From DUZB01 sp963747555 (GTDB lineage Bacteria > Desulfobacterota > DSM-4660 > Desulfatiglandales > Desulfatiglandaceae): a stretch of 64,000 bases of DNA. Below are positions 1 through 7,627 of this stretch, one piece after another (the first letter of the stretch is position 1; the number at the start of each line of letters is the position of its first letter). The notes beneath the pieces were generated by a model. The model was not told where the DNA came from and did no database searches. It saw only the letters and a program-made list of their open reading frames with translations. Position numbers and translations under genes: made by a program. The stretch lies in NCBI GenBank assembly GCA_963747555.1, contig CAVVFZ010000014.1, forward strand, positions 1 through 64,000, given 5' to 3'.

Positions 1-6
1 CATCAT

Positions 7-183
7 TCATGTCAATAATGCCTTCTCAAATTTCCTTATGTTTTCCTCAAAAAACCGCTTGACCTGATTCCAGTCATGGGTTTGCATTTCATGTAACAGA
101 ACCGGGTCCGGCTCATTTTCGGCATCTTCAAAATAAACCAGACTTTATAATGCTCGATCTGCAAGCACCTCCTGACGCATCAT
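7..183 (-). pseudogene. AbiEii-type nucleotidyltransferase toxin remnant
   Basis: Translating from the ATG that overlaps the stop of the upstream DUF6922 gene gives 12 residues, an in-frame TAA, and then a tail containing SLVYFEDAENEPDP and WNQVKRFFEE. That tail matches the C-terminal end typical of nucleotidyltransferase AbiEii/AbiGii-family proteins (about 200-260 aa). Only about 59 codons remain, so most of the gene, including the nucleotidyltransferase core, has been removed by an internal deletion that kept the first and last codons in the same frame. The family acts as the toxin or phage-abortive partner in two-gene loci. This copy cannot be functional. Confidence 0.6.
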
Positions 184-440
184 GTTTCCTCCTTCGAAGA
201 CAATCCGAAATAGACCGACCAAAAACGCCTCGTGATCGGCAAAAGGCCTTTCTTCTTTCGAATCACCTCCATCAGAAGCGTGTCCGGGTAGATTTCTCTC
301 AGTATTTTCAAGTCGTTTTCATCCCCGAAATCGAGCACCCTTGCGATAATGTAAGGGGCATGACGTTGCAGATCGATCTTCCTGACGTCCCAGAAAAGGG
401 TGGGTTCAAAAATGTCTTTAGCGTTCATCGAGTCGGCCAT
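180..440 (-). CDS. DUF6922-like small protein, likely antitoxin partner
   Basis: Complete 86-residue protein with the motif LFWDV near residue 15 and a later FWSVYFGL. This arrangement is typical of DUF6922 proteins, which sit directly upstream of AbiEii-like nucleotidyltransferases. Its TGA overlaps the ATG of the downstream remnant (ATGA-type overlap), as in an intact two-gene unit. I infer an antitoxin or regulatory role from the context; the sequence shows no catalytic motif. The partner is eroded, so this gene is now an orphan. Confidence 0.6.
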   Translation of the reverse strand: MADSMNAKDIFEPTLFWDVRKIDLQRHAPYIIARVLDFGDENDLKILREIYPDTLLMEVIRKKKGLLPITRRFWSVYFGLSSKEET

Positions 441-474
441 TCGCGATAACCTGTCCTGTATTCATCTCTTTGGC

Positions 475-674
475 CTACCAGATAATGTTCACTGGATAGT
501 CGCGGAATGCTTTATCACTGGTTACGATCGGCAATCCTTCAATCTGCGGCGATCCGGTCGAAGTCTCGGCTTCCAGTATCGTGCAGCTTTGTGGGCGAGA
601 CTTCAAGATGCACGGTCGAAGGGATGTCGAATGATGTATCAATGAGGAATTTTGAGGCGGTCTCTATTGCGCCC
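475..674 (-). pseudogene. VapC-like PIN toxin, internally deleted and frameshifted
   Basis: The reading begins MGAIETASKFLIDTS, with the first PIN aspartate in the start context. After a frameshift near position 530 it ends GLPIVTSDKAFRDYPVNIIW followed by TAG. Those are the two ends of a VapC-type PIN-domain RNase, normally about 130 aa. Here the middle is missing, and with it the central acidic residues of the active site. The start overlaps the 3' end of the Phd-type antitoxin gene, as in functional vapBC operons. A broken toxin behind an intact antitoxin is a recurring pattern in this part of the window. Confidence 0.6.
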
Positions 675-888
675 ATAACTCCAGCTCCTCTTCGGGCAAA
701 GGCTCAAAAAAGGCATCGTCGACTTTGCCCTCCACAATCCCGAAAATTCGGGGTTTGTGTCCCAGAGGCACCAGGCGTGCGTAAGGTTTTCCAGCCTTCG
801 CAAGTACAATTTCTTCCCCGGCATGGGCCCGTTCGAGCAGACGAGAAAGCTGTGTTTTGGCTTGATGTACGTTCACCATTTCAGGCAT
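664..888 (-). CDS. Phd/YefM-family antitoxin
   Basis: Complete 74-residue protein starting MPEMVNVHQAKTQLSRLLE and containing GEEIVLAKAGKPYARLVPL, which is the N-terminal DNA-binding fold of Phd/YefM antitoxins. The acidic C-terminal tail (EPLPEEELELWAQ) would normally wrap the cognate toxin. A purine-rich ribosome binding site (AAGGGGTGA) precedes the ATG. The gene overlaps the start of a broken VapC-like toxin, so it is an antitoxin without a functional partner. Such proteins normally autorepress their own promoter. Confidence 0.85.
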   Translation of the reverse strand: MPEMVNVHQAKTQLSRLLERAHAGEEIVLAKAGKPYARLVPLGHKPRIFGIVEGKVDDAFFEPLPEEELELWAQ

Positions 889-1126
889 GGTTCACCCCTT
901 TCCTTTTTCAATAATTATATGAATGGCGATATAGCGTCGGATGGGGTTTCTCTCCTATAACATGCTGATCCAAAAACGAATTTTAAACATGGTCGAGCTT
1001 TTTTTCCGCAAAACGATCCATTCTGTAACTATGACAATGTAAGCAGTGGGATATTTTCAACTTTTCGTGGATATTATAGTGACTTATTATACCATAAGTC
1101 GCGGAATTACTATACTTTAATCTCAT

Positions 1127-1151
1127 GGTTCCAATCTCCAGCTTGGGAACC
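1127..1151. repeat. Dispersed palindrome GGTTCC-AA/TTGGGAACC
   Basis: Arms GGTTCCAA and TTGGGAACC flank the 8-base loop TCTCCAGC. The left arm lacks one C compared with the perfect copy at 7394-7419, which shares the same loop length and flanks. It is a mobile-looking intergenic hairpin repeat. Confidence 0.7.
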
Positions 1152-1173
1152 CATTGCCCTGTTTTCATGCAAG

Positions 1174-1204
1174 TTGACAATTCAGATGGAAATTATGCTA
1201 CAAT
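1174..1204 (+). promoter_or_regulatory. Sigma-70-type promoter for the 1257-1691 operon
   Basis: TTGACA at 1174-1179 and TACAAT at 1199-1204 are separated by 19 bases, slightly longer than ideal. A strong ribosome binding site (GGAGGAG) lies just before the ATG at 1257. Confidence 0.5.
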
Positions 1205-1256
1205 AGGAGTCCAGGCACGTTAAAAAACGTATCTCGCTAATTGGAGGAGTATAATT

Positions 1257-1502
1257 ATGACTGTGCAATCAACTTTGATCACAATTCCAGAGGTGAAACT
1301 GAGTGTTGATCAGCTCTTTAAGGTGGTTCGGCAACTTGACGATTCCTCTCGCATTGAATTAGCACGTATTCTGATGGAAACTGAAATGGATGCGAAGCTA
1401 TCCAAACTGATCGAGAATCTAGCTAAATCTCCGCCTGCCACCGATATTGGTGACGAGGATATTGAAACCGAAATCAAAGCTGTTCGTAGAATGGACGGAT
1501 AG
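1257..1502 (+). CDS. Small antitoxin-like protein upstream of PIN remnant
   Basis: An 81-residue protein with an excellent ribosome binding site. It has a helical segment rich in charged residues (VDQLFKVVRQLDDSSRIEL, then ARILMETEMD). This resembles the dimerising part of small antitoxins paired with PIN-domain toxins, but no named family is certain. It ends 6 bases before a PIN-domain remnant in the same direction, which supports an antitoxin role. The C-terminal part (DIGDEDIETEIKAVR) is acidic and probably disordered, as expected for a toxin-binding tail. Confidence 0.6.
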   Translation: MTVQSTLITIPEVKLSVDQLFKVVRQLDDSSRIELARILMETEMDAKLSKLIENLAKSPPATDIGDEDIETEIKAVRRMDG

Positions 1503-1508
1503 CTTACG

Positions 1509-1691
1509 ATGCTGAGAGTCGTTATTGACACAAATATATGGATAAGGACATTAATACATGGACGGGCTAATGCCATTGTATCCGGGGATGCAGATCTGAG
1601 GGATGATGATAAACTCCGAAAAGAAATGAAAAGCTATGGGATTGAAATCTGGGGTGTTGATTCTTTGTTGAAGAATATACCACCTGGATGA
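1509..1691 (+). pseudogene. PIN-domain toxin with in-frame internal deletion
   Basis: This 60-codon frame begins MLRVVIDTNIWIRTLI, the typical PIN start with its first catalytic aspartate. It then jumps to ANAIVSGDADLRDDDKL and a C-terminal segment ending GVDSLLKNIPPG. Members of this PIN family are about 130-140 aa, so roughly 75 central residues are absent, including conserved acidic positions. The join is in frame, so a mini-protein could still be made. RNase activity is unlikely. It follows an intact antitoxin-like gene by 6 bases. Confidence 0.65.
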
Positions 1692-1929
1692 ATCCATCCA
1701 ATCTGTTAAATCCCCAACCCAACTCGTCTCCTTAACCCTTAAGGAGGTTGAACGCTGCAAAACTCGCAGCAAATGATTCGTAAATCAATTCACTCCTTCA
1801 TTTTTCACCTTGTTCACAAGCTCCGGCCTCCCGTCAAAAGAAGATTAGGGCGTGTACAGGAAAAGCCCAGAGATTCTGCCTGTTCGTCCGATTTGTTCAA
1901 TTCGTGGTCAACCGTCCCTTTTCCTGGAC

Positions 1930-2848
1930 TTAAACAAATTTATCCCCTTCGCTTTTTTCAAACCGCAACTGGCTGATCTGCTCAGAGATCAAGCCCAGCA
2001 TGAAAATCAAAATGGAAGTGGTAAAGAGAAGTGCGCTCATGTTTGTAAATCGGCCCGTTGTGAAAAAGGTGTAGAGATAATACCCTAATCCGATGAGAAA
2101 AAGAAAGAAGCTGATGGGGAGAAATATTCTGAGGGGTGAGTAGAACGTGCTGATTTTGGTGATGATCATGAAAAACCGGACCCCATCGCGAAAAATTTTG
2201 ATGTTGCTCTTTCCCGTTGTTCGACCTTTAACGTCAATGCTTACATATTTTACGCTCCGTCCTGTCCGAAGCAGTCCCAATGTCAGAGTGGTGGGATAGG
2301 AATAGGTGTTTGGAAGAAGATAAAGAAGATTGCGTGCGATATCTGATTTTATGGCCCGGTATCCGGAGGTGAGGTCTTCAACGGGAAACTTGGTGGCGTA
2401 GGATGCCAGGCGATTGTATACGGTGTTGCCGAATGTCCGAACCCAAGATTCCTGTTTGCTTTTGTCTCTGGCGCCAACGACCATATCGAATGCAGGGAAG
2501 TGTTGCAAGTAATCTATCTATATCTTCTGGATTGTGTTGACCGTCTGCGTCCATAAATACCAGGACTTTTCCCGAGGCGATACGGATGCCGCTTTTTATG
2601 GCCGCGCCGTTGCCGATGTTATACGGATGGCGGTAAACCAAAGCTCCCTGGTTTTTTGCTTCGTCACCGGTCCCATCGGTCGAACCGTCATCGACAACAA
2701 TGATTTCAAAATCGGGGTGAAGAGACCGGATATTGGAAATGACAGCCCCAATACTTTCCACTTCATTGTGTGCGGGAATGATAATGGATACATCCGAGTC
2801 TTTCATTTTTGTTATGGCCTCGTGTGAACTTTTTTTAAATTGAACCAC
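1930..2848 (-). pseudogene. Dpm1-like GT2 polyprenyl-phosphate sugar synthase, frameshifted
   Basis: The N-terminal part carries the GT-A fold: SIIIPAHNEVESIGAV, then IIVVDDGSTDGT with the nucleotide-sugar aspartates, and VFMDADGQHNPED as the DxD region. After one extra base near 2506 the protein continues FDMVVGARDKSKQ to two C-terminal membrane helices (about residues 230-290). With the shift repaired the protein is about 305 aa, normal for bacterial Dpm1-like enzymes that load a sugar onto undecaprenyl or polyprenyl phosphate for GT-C transferases. Two shorter copies lie at 6553-7308 and 11060-11447. The single shift may be a sequencing error, so this is the most likely functional copy. 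Confidence 0.75.
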
Positions 2849-3393
2849 AAAGTCGCGAAGGACGCAAAGCCTTTTTCGAATCGGGACGGACGATTCGAAA
2901 AAACAGCCATTATTTTCTTCAGCGTGATCCTTCAGGATATAATTCCGATAACTTAAACGTTCTCTAAAACGCCCACAGGGCTGATTGGTTTATCGAATCG
3001 TCCGTTCCGATTCGGTAAAAAAAACTAAATCTTCGCGTTCTTAGTTTACCCCGTAGCTCCGGAAGATGGTACTGGGGCGTCTTGAGCGTAGCGGGCGGTG
3101 AATAGTCGTTTGCGAAGTTTCTGTCTCGATTTGAGTGATCCCCGGGTCACAGGCCCCGCTCATATGAAACTTCAGTATTTTTTGGCGCGGATTTCGCGGA
3201 CCCGCCCGCCTCGCCCGTCCGCCTCGCTCTGCATGGCAGGAGGGCGGGCGTTGCGAAGCATTGCGGGCAGGTGACACGGTTTCTTTTTTGCACAAAGAAT
3301 TCAGACGCCCGAATTTTTCGTGGGACAATCCTTCGGAAGCGAATAGAATTGGAGGACACGGATCTGCTCAGATAGACGCAGGCCAAAACCAGC
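2849..3393. other. Intergenic stretch, no gene recognised
   Basis: About 545 bases without a supported gene. It begins with a degenerate copy of a GCGCAAAGACGCAAAG-type repeat (near 2845-2870) and holds the inverted hairpin pair at 2876-2898 and 2993-3015. The part from 3180 to 3270 is markedly GC-rich and the minus-strand frames over it look like compositional noise. Confidence 0.5.
2876..3015. repeat. Inverted pair of 23-base hairpin repeats
   Basis: The 23-mer at 2876-2898 starts TCGAATCG and ends CGATTCGA. The 23-mer at 2993-3015 is its reverse complement with 21 of 23 positions matching. Each unit is itself nearly palindromic (8-base arms, 7-base loop). The two units bracket about 94 bases and could be ends of a small non-autonomous element. 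Confidence 0.55.
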
Positions 3394-3780
3394 TTACGCA
3401 AAAAGCTTAAGACGTGAAATCCTTGAAAAATGTGCTGTATTCCTTGTTATCAGGGGAAGATCCCGCGCGATGCATATCCCTGCTATCAGGATATCCTGGT
3501 TGCCGATCAGGTCTCCAGTCTGCTTCAACTCATTATATATCATGGCCGCAGTTTCAGCCTCCTTTTTATCCAGGGAAAAAACCGGTATTACCGAAACCAG
3601 ATCGTCAATCTGCGCCAATCGTTTCTTGCCGATAATGCCGGCATACAGCTCAAATAGCGTTACGGATGTTAAGGCCAGTTTATCCCGTCTGATTAAGTCT
3701 GAAATAGTGGTGGAAACAGGCTCTGTACCGGAAAAGAAGTCAATTACGACATCGGTATCCGCAATTACAATTGTTTCCAA
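3394..3780 (-). CDS. vapC: VapC-family PIN-domain RNase toxin
   Basis: Complete 128-residue PIN protein. Visible are the first aspartate in IVIADTDVVIDFF, the central acidic residue in SVTLFELYAGI, the ..GDLIGNQDILIAG.. segment with its aspartate, and PLITRNTAHFSRI near the C-terminus. These four acidic positions form the Mg-dependent nuclease site of VapC toxins, which cut tRNA or rRNA. The ATG overlaps the last 16 bases of the upstream antitoxin gene on the same strand, so translation is probably coupled. This is one of the few intact modules in the island. Confidence 0.85.
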   Translation of the reverse strand: METIVIADTDVVIDFFSGTEPVSTTISDLIRRDKLALTSVTLFELYAGIIGKKRLAQIDDLVSVIPVFSLDKKEAETAAMIYNELKQTGDLIGNQDILIAGICIARDLPLITRNTAHFSRISRLKLFA

Positions 3781-4010
3781 TTTTCCCTCAATTCAGCCAG
3801 ATTAGATCTGATCGCTTCTGTTTCTTCTGCCTTCCACGTCTTTTCCATTTTCAGAATCTCACTCTTTTTCTCAGCGGTCTTGCTTTGATGCTCAATGTAG
3901 TAATCCAACGCTTCCTTTATGATACCTGAGTATCCTCTTAAACCCTTTTGAGCCGCCAGAGCCAGCAAGATACTTCTATGTTTGTCGGAAACTTCAATCG
4001 TGGTTCTCAT
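3765..4010 (-). CDS. vapB: VapB-like ribbon-helix-helix antitoxin
   Basis: An 81-residue protein starting MRTTIEVSDKHRSILLALAA and continuing GLRGYSGIIKEALDYYIEH, a ribbon-helix-helix DNA-binding domain. It is followed by a charged helical tail (KMEKTWKAEETEAIRSN) suited to toxin binding. It overlaps vapC and has an AGGAGG ribosome binding site and a strong promoter (4041-4069). I infer autorepression by the VapBC complex, as is usual for the family. Confidence 0.8.
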   Translation of the reverse strand: MRTTIEVSDKHRSILLALAAQKGLRGYSGIIKEALDYYIEHQSKTAEKKSEILKMEKTWKAEETEAIRSNLAELRENWKQL

Positions 4011-4040
4011 TTGACTTATCCTCCTTTCTACATTGCAAAT

Positions 4041-4069
4041 ACTCTAATATTCAAATCCAAATCTGTCAA
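4041..4069 (-). promoter_or_regulatory. Promoter of the vapBC operon at 3394-4010
   Basis: On the minus strand TTGACA (4064-4069) and TAGAGT (4041-4046) are 17 bases apart. They lie about 30 bases upstream of the antitoxin ATG, which has its own AGGAGG ribosome binding site. Confidence 0.6.
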
Positions 4070-4132
4070 GAATTCTCGTTGCAAGTCCTATGCAGTATGG
4101 AGGTGTCAAAAAGAGGATTGAAAATAGTTTGA

Positions 4133-4167
4133 TTGACTTGGGCCTTTTTATACGTGTACTATACGTG
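4133..4167 (+). promoter_or_regulatory. Promoter with tandem TATACGTG operator for mazEF-like operon
   Basis: TTGACT (4133-4138) and TACTAT (4157-4162) are 18 bases apart. The octamer TATACGTG occurs at 4149-4156 and again at 4160-4167, exactly 11 bases apart, overlapping the -10 element. Same-face direct repeats are the usual binding pattern for a ribbon-helix-helix antitoxin, so autorepression is likely. Confidence 0.6.
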
Positions 4168-4190
4168 CATAGTTGAAGGAGAGATGAATT

Positions 4191-4421
4191 ATGCAAAAAA
4201 AACTTACAGTGACCATAGACGAAGAGGTTTATAAGGGCCTCCGGGAAGTTATAGGTCCCGGAAAAATAAGCCGTTTTATCGAGGATTTAGTTCGACCTCA
4301 TGTGACTGAAAGAAATATCTATGCCGCATATAAAGATATGGCGGCTGATAAAGTTCGAGAATCTGAAGCCTTAGAATGGGCTGAAGCCACCTTTGGGGAT
4401 GTGTGTGATGAAGAGAGGTGA
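4191..4421 (+). CDS. MazE-like ribbon-helix-helix antitoxin
   Basis: A 76-residue protein beginning MQKKLTVTIDEEVYKGLREV with GKISRFIEDLVRPH, a ribbon-helix-helix motif, and an acidic C-terminal tail (EWAEATFGDVCDEER). The ribosome binding site GAAGGAGAG lies 7 bases before the ATG. It overlaps the downstream MazF-like gene by 14 bases, the usual antitoxin-first layout. The tandem TATACGTG boxes in its promoter are the likely operator. Confidence 0.8.
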   Translation: MQKKLTVTIDEEVYKGLREVIGPGKISRFIEDLVRPHVTERNIYAAYKDMAADKVRESEALEWAEATFGDVCDEER

Positions 4422-4728
4422 AGTGTGGTGGATTAATTTTGACCCATCCGTTGGAGGCGAAATCCGCAAGAAAAGACCTGCCGTTATTATAAGTAATGAC
4501 GCTGCAAACCATTTTCTTAACAGAGTTCAAGTCGTCCCCTTGACAAGCAGTGTCGGGAAACTTTATCCGAGCGAGGCATATATTACTCTGCAAGGAAAGA
4601 AGGCTAAAGCCATGGCTGATCAACTCACAACCGTGAGTAAAAAAAGGATCATTAACCAGGTTGGAAGCCTATCGCAAACTGATCTGGATGGTATAAAACG
4701 AGCTATTATGCTCCAACTTGATCTCTGA
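4408..4728 (+). CDS. mazF: MazF/PemK-family mRNA interferase
   Basis: A 106-residue protein using the ATG at 4408, which gives the canonical start MKRGEVWWINFDPSVGGEIRKK. It continues RPAVIISNDAANHFL, then VQVVPLTSS and ADQLTTVSKKRI. These are the conserved strands of MazF/PemK toxins, including the arginine and serine/threonine positions of the RNA-cleavage site. The length is normal and the frame is intact. It cleaves mRNA at short specific sites when not bound by its antitoxin. Confidence 0.9.
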   Translation: MKRGEVWWINFDPSVGGEIRKKRPAVIISNDAANHFLNRVQVVPLTSSVGKLYPSEAYITLQGKKAKAMADQLTTVSKKRIINQVGSLSQTDLDGIKRAIMLQLDL

Positions 4729-4866
4729 TTTGAAGACATAGAATCTGATGAGCATACGCTGGAATTTATGGATGGGATGAACACTTTCGCTCGTTCCAAT
4801 GCAGAGAATATTTCACATGAAAAGTCGCCAAATTTGAAAACCTGAATCCTATTCGGAGGTAAGATG

Positions 4867-5103
4867 ATGGCATCTGTACAAACCAGACTTTTTAAGAGCA
4901 ATCGAAGTCAGGCGGTTCGTCTTCCCAAGGAGATTGCCTTTCCGGAATCGGTCAAGGATGTTGAAATCACAGCAATAGGTAGCAAGCGAATTATTGTACC
5001 GGCAGGCCAATCGTGGGATGATTGGTTTGAAGGGCCAGGCGTTTCCAGTGATTTCATGGCGGAACGGAAGCAGCCGGAAGACCAGATTCGGGAGCTTTTG
5101 TAA
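4867..5103 (+). CDS. vapB: VapB-type AbrB-fold antitoxin
   Basis: A 78-residue protein (ATG at 4864 or 4867, with CGGAGGTAAG upstream). It begins MASVQTRLFKSNRSQAVRLPKEI and continues EITAIGSKRIIVPAGQSWDDWF, the swapped-hairpin AbrB/MazE-type DNA-binding domain of VapB antitoxins. The final part is the toxin-binding tail. The stop TAA overlaps the ATG of vapC (TAATG), so the two are translationally coupled. Confidence 0.9.
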   Translation: MASVQTRLFKSNRSQAVRLPKEIAFPESVKDVEITAIGSKRIIVPAGQSWDDWFEGPGVSSDFMAERKQPEDQIRELL

Positions 5104-5516
5104 TGTTGAAGTATCTTCTGGATACCAATATTGTCATTTATACTATGAAAAACCGCCCGTCTCAGGTGAAAAGACGTTTTCAGCAACATGACGGTGAAAT
5201 GTGCATATCTGCCGTAACCCTGGGTGAATTGGTGTTTGGCGCAGAAAATTCACAGCAGGTGGAACGGAATCTGGCGGATATTGAGGCAATGGTCGCTCGA
5301 CTTGAGGTGCTACCCCTTGACAGCAAAGCCGCTTATCATTTTGGACAGATACGGGCAGCGCTTTACGCTATGGGGCAGCCGATAGGACCTTACGATATGA
5401 TGATCGCCGGCCACGCCAGGGCATCCGGTCTGATATTGGTAACAAATAATGTAAATGAATTTGCCCGGGTGCCGGGATTGTTGATTGAAGACTGGACGAA
5501 GCAGGCAAGTGCTTAG
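5103..5516 (+). CDS. vapC: VapC-family PIN-domain RNase toxin
   Basis: Complete 137-residue toxin. MLKYLLDTNIVIYTMKNRP holds the first catalytic aspartate, CISAVTLGELVFGAE the glutamate, IGPYDMMIAGHARASG the third acidic residue, and LVTNNVNEFARVPGL the final conserved Asn and the adjacent acidic position. Length and motifs match tRNA-fMet-cutting VapC proteins such as MvpT, though the target here is only inferred. It is tightly coupled to the upstream vapB. Confidence 0.9.
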   Translation: MLKYLLDTNIVIYTMKNRPSQVKRRFQQHDGEMCISAVTLGELVFGAENSQQVERNLADIEAMVARLEVLPLDSKAAYHFGQIRAALYAMGQPIGPYDMMIAGHARASGLILVTNNVNEFARVPGLLIEDWTKQASA

Positions 5517-5641
5517 TCAAGAGAGTTGATCACGGGGCGTAAAAAACTGGACTTATCTATCTGGCTACGTAAATGGGGGGCAGTTTCTTTTCCTTTTGTG
5601 TGGATTGAAAATAACGACGGGTTACGGAAATTACTAAAACG

Positions 5642-6080
5642 ATGGAGACTCGAAAGGAAAAATTGGAAGCAATAGCTCGCACCTTTGATTTGGAAATCAT
5701 GTATGCCTTTGGGAGCCACGCGGAGGATGCCCTGAAATGGCTGGAAGACGAGCAATCTTCTCTCTCGATTTTGTCTCCGTCGGATCTGGATATTGGCGTG
5801 AAGCCCTCTTCAAAAAGAAGCGTTATCCGTCAAAGAAAAGGTTCAGCTTTCCTTGGCTCTGGAGGATCTGTTTTCCGTAAACAGGGTGGATCTCGTGAGC
5901 CTTCCCGAGGCAGATCCTTTTCTGGCCGCCAATATTATTCGGGGAGAGAGAATCTTTTCAAAGGATACCTACCTGGCCGATGAATATGATCTTTATATCC
6001 TCAGGCGTGCAGGGGACTTGATCCCGTTGGAAAGAGAAAGAATTAACCTGATTATGGGAAAGAAACATGAGCCCGAATAA
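5642..6080 (+). pseudogene. mntA: MntA-type minimal nucleotidyltransferase, copy A, frameshifted
   Basis: The first frame carries YAFGSHAEDALKWLE and SPSDLDIGVKP, the GSx and DxD motifs of minimal nucleotidyltransferases. Near 5815-5830, after TCAAAAAGAA, the frame must advance by one base to read VKEKVQLSLALEDLFSVNR to the stop at 6080. With the shift repaired the protein is about 145 aa. MntA antitoxins AMPylate and neutralise the HepT RNase encoded next door. The hepT ATG overlaps the 3' end by 14 bases. Copy B (9053-9493) has the same shift at the equivalent base, so the defect is probably older than the duplication. Confidence 0.75.
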
Positions 6081-6525
6081 GATTTCAAAAAGGATCGTGG
6101 CGGATCGTTTGGACTGGATAGAAAGAATGGTGAAAGAAATTCAGAAACTACCCCTGGGGGATTACTCGTCCTTTATTTCGGATCGAAGGAATGTCTGGTC
6201 GGCAGAATCATGCTTAAGACGCGCTCTTGAGGCGCTCATGGATTTGGGAAGACATATCGCGGCAAAGAGTTTCGGAAAAGGCATAACGGAATACAAAGAA
6301 ATTGGGTCTGTTTTGATGGACGGGGGAGTCTTTGATGACGGCGCTTGCCTTATGTTCAAGATCCTTGCTGGTTACAGAAACAGGATGGTACACTTTTATA
6401 ATGAAATATCAAATGAAGAACTCTTTGAAATCTGTGCCTGCCAACTCTCGGATATTCTTGAAACGGCAGCAATCATAAAAGCCTGGACTCATCATCACCA
6501 GGAACTGATGGATGGAACCCTCTGA
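6067..6525 (+). CDS. hepT: HepT-like HEPN RNase toxin, copy A
   Basis: A complete 152-residue HEPN (DUF86-type) protein. It carries the RX4HXY signature in YRNRMVHFYNEI near residue 103, the RNase active site of HepT toxins, and the helix RRNVWSAESCLRRALEAL. No frame damage is visible, although its putative antitoxin MntA is frameshifted. Copy B at 9480-9938 is nearly identical until the last 20 residues. If MntA is truly dead, this RNase should be toxic unless it is silent, neutralised in trans, or MntA is read by frameshifting. Confidence 0.85.
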   Translation: MSPNKISKRIVADRLDWIERMVKEIQKLPLGDYSSFISDRRNVWSAESCLRRALEALMDLGRHIAAKSFGKGITEYKEIGSVLMDGGVFDDGACLMFKILAGYRNRMVHFYNEISNEELFEICACQLSDILETAAIIKAWTHHHQELMDGTL

Positions 6526-6552
6526 ATCGGGGGACAGGATACCGTTCCCAAT

Positions 6553-7308
6553 GGGATGAGGAAAAGAAACAGGCTGATGGGGAGAAATATCCTAAGAGGC
6601 GAGTAGAACGTACTTATTTTGGTGATGATCATGAAAAACCGAACCCCATCACGAAAAATTTTGATGCTGCTCTTTCCCGTTGTTCGGCTTTGAACGTCAA
6701 TTCTCACGTATTTTACACTTCGTCCCGTCCGGAGCAACCCCAGCGTCAGTGTGGTGGGATAGGAATAGGAGTTTGGAAGGAGATAAAGGAAATTGCGTGC
6801 GATATCTGATTTTATGGCTCGGTATCCCCGGATGTGAGGTCTTCAACGGGAAACTTGGTGGCGTAGGATGCCAGGCGATTGTATACGGTGTTGCCGAATG
6901 TCTGAACCCAAGATTCCTGTTTACTTTTGTCTCTGGCGCCCACGACCATATCGAATGCAGGGAAGTGCTGAAGTAGTCTGTCCAGGTCTTAGGGGTCGTG
7001 CTGACCGTCTCCGTCCATAAACACCAGGATTTTTCCCGAGGCGATGCGGATACCGCTCTTTATGGCTGCCCCGTTGCCGATGTTATATGGGTGTCGTTTC
7101 GGTACACCAAAGCCCCCTGGTTTTTTGCTTCTTTACCAGTTCCACCGGTAGAACCGTCATCGACAACAATGATTTCAAAATCAGGGTGAAGAGACCGGAT
7201 GTTGGAAATGACGGCTCCTATACTTTGCACCTCATCGTGTGCGGGAATGATAATAGAAACATCCGAGTCTTTCATTCTATCCATTTGCTCCTGTGAATCT
7301 TTTGGCAC
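6553..7308 (-). pseudogene. Second copy of the Dpm1-like GT2, multiply damaged
   Basis: The N-terminal region still reads SDVSIIIPAHDEVQSIGAV and IIVVDDGSTGGTGKEA. After about residue 75 it is broken by an insertion near 7095, an in-frame stop near 6990 and further shifts. The part near 6600-6740 still encodes TTGKSSIKIFRDGVRFFMII and the first C-terminal membrane helix. The 3' end is cut off 28 bases after the hepT stop. At base level it follows the 1930-2848 copy closely, so this is a recent duplicate that has decayed. Confidence 0.75.
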
Positions 7309-7393
7309 GGATTACACTGTTGTTTTTTTATCTGGGGCAGCCAAAAGAGTTTTGATGACAATGGACAGGAAGCCGGAGCTTCCAGTGCAAGTG

Positions 7394-7419
7394 GGTTCCC
7401 AATCTAAAGCTTGGGAACC
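7394..7419. repeat. Perfect palindrome GGTTCCCAA-N8-TTGGGAACC
   Basis: Nine-base arms are fully complementary around the loop TCTAAAGC. It is a second copy of the element at 1127-1151. Confidence 0.75.
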
Positions 7420-7591
7420 AGATCCCTATTCGTTTGATTCGCGGGATTCGTGGTCAAAAACGTTCTTTATGATGAGATATCATAGTATTCAAATCCAAAA
7501 CTGTAAAGATTTTTCATTCTTAGGGGTAGGGAACGCCCACCGAAAGGAATGCTTATTGATTTGATGCTGAATGAATTTCGGATAATATTCC

Positions 7592-7619
7592 TTGACACGA
7601 TAGATTATCTAGATAAAAT
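7592..7619 (+). promoter_or_regulatory. Promoter with palindromic spacer; near-leaderless transcript
   Basis: TTGACA (7592-7597) and TAAAAT (7614-7619) are separated by 16 bases. The spacer contains the palindrome TAGATTATCTA and the overlapping ATCTAGAT, plausible operator half-sites. The ATG at 7628 is only 9 bases past the -10 box and has no ribosome binding site, so the mRNA should start at or within a few bases of the start codon. Confidence 0.6.
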
Positions 7620-7627
7620 GTCCAGCT

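Larger units (their letters stand above)
889..1256. other. Intergenic stretch with palindromic repeat and promoter
   Basis: No convincing gene. The space separates the divergent Phd-type and PIN-associated operons. It contains the hairpin repeat at 1127-1151 and the promoter at 1174-1204. A 65-codon minus-strand reading frame over most of it has no recognisable features or ribosome binding site. Confidence 0.6.
7309..7627. other. Upstream region of the AAA ATPase
   Basis: No supported gene. It contains the perfect palindrome at 7394-7419, a copy of the ATTCG..ATTCGTGGTC repeat at about 7428-7455, and the promoter of the downstream ATPase at 7592-7619. Confidence 0.6.

Noticed and set aside
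983..1180. 65-codon minus-strand frame in the gap before the PIN operon
   Set aside because: No start signal or recognisable motif, and it covers the palindromic repeat and promoter region of the opposite operon.
3147..3401. Minus-strand open frames of 84-95 codons across a GC-rich stretch
   Set aside because: Rich in Arg, Pro and Cys in a way typical of compositional noise, no ribosome binding site and no family resemblance.
5800..5830. Programmed -1 frameshift signal at TCAAAAAGAA in mntA
   Set aside because: The needed shift is +1, and the sequence does not match an X XXY YYZ slippery heptamer in the reading frame; kept only as a possibility of other slippage.
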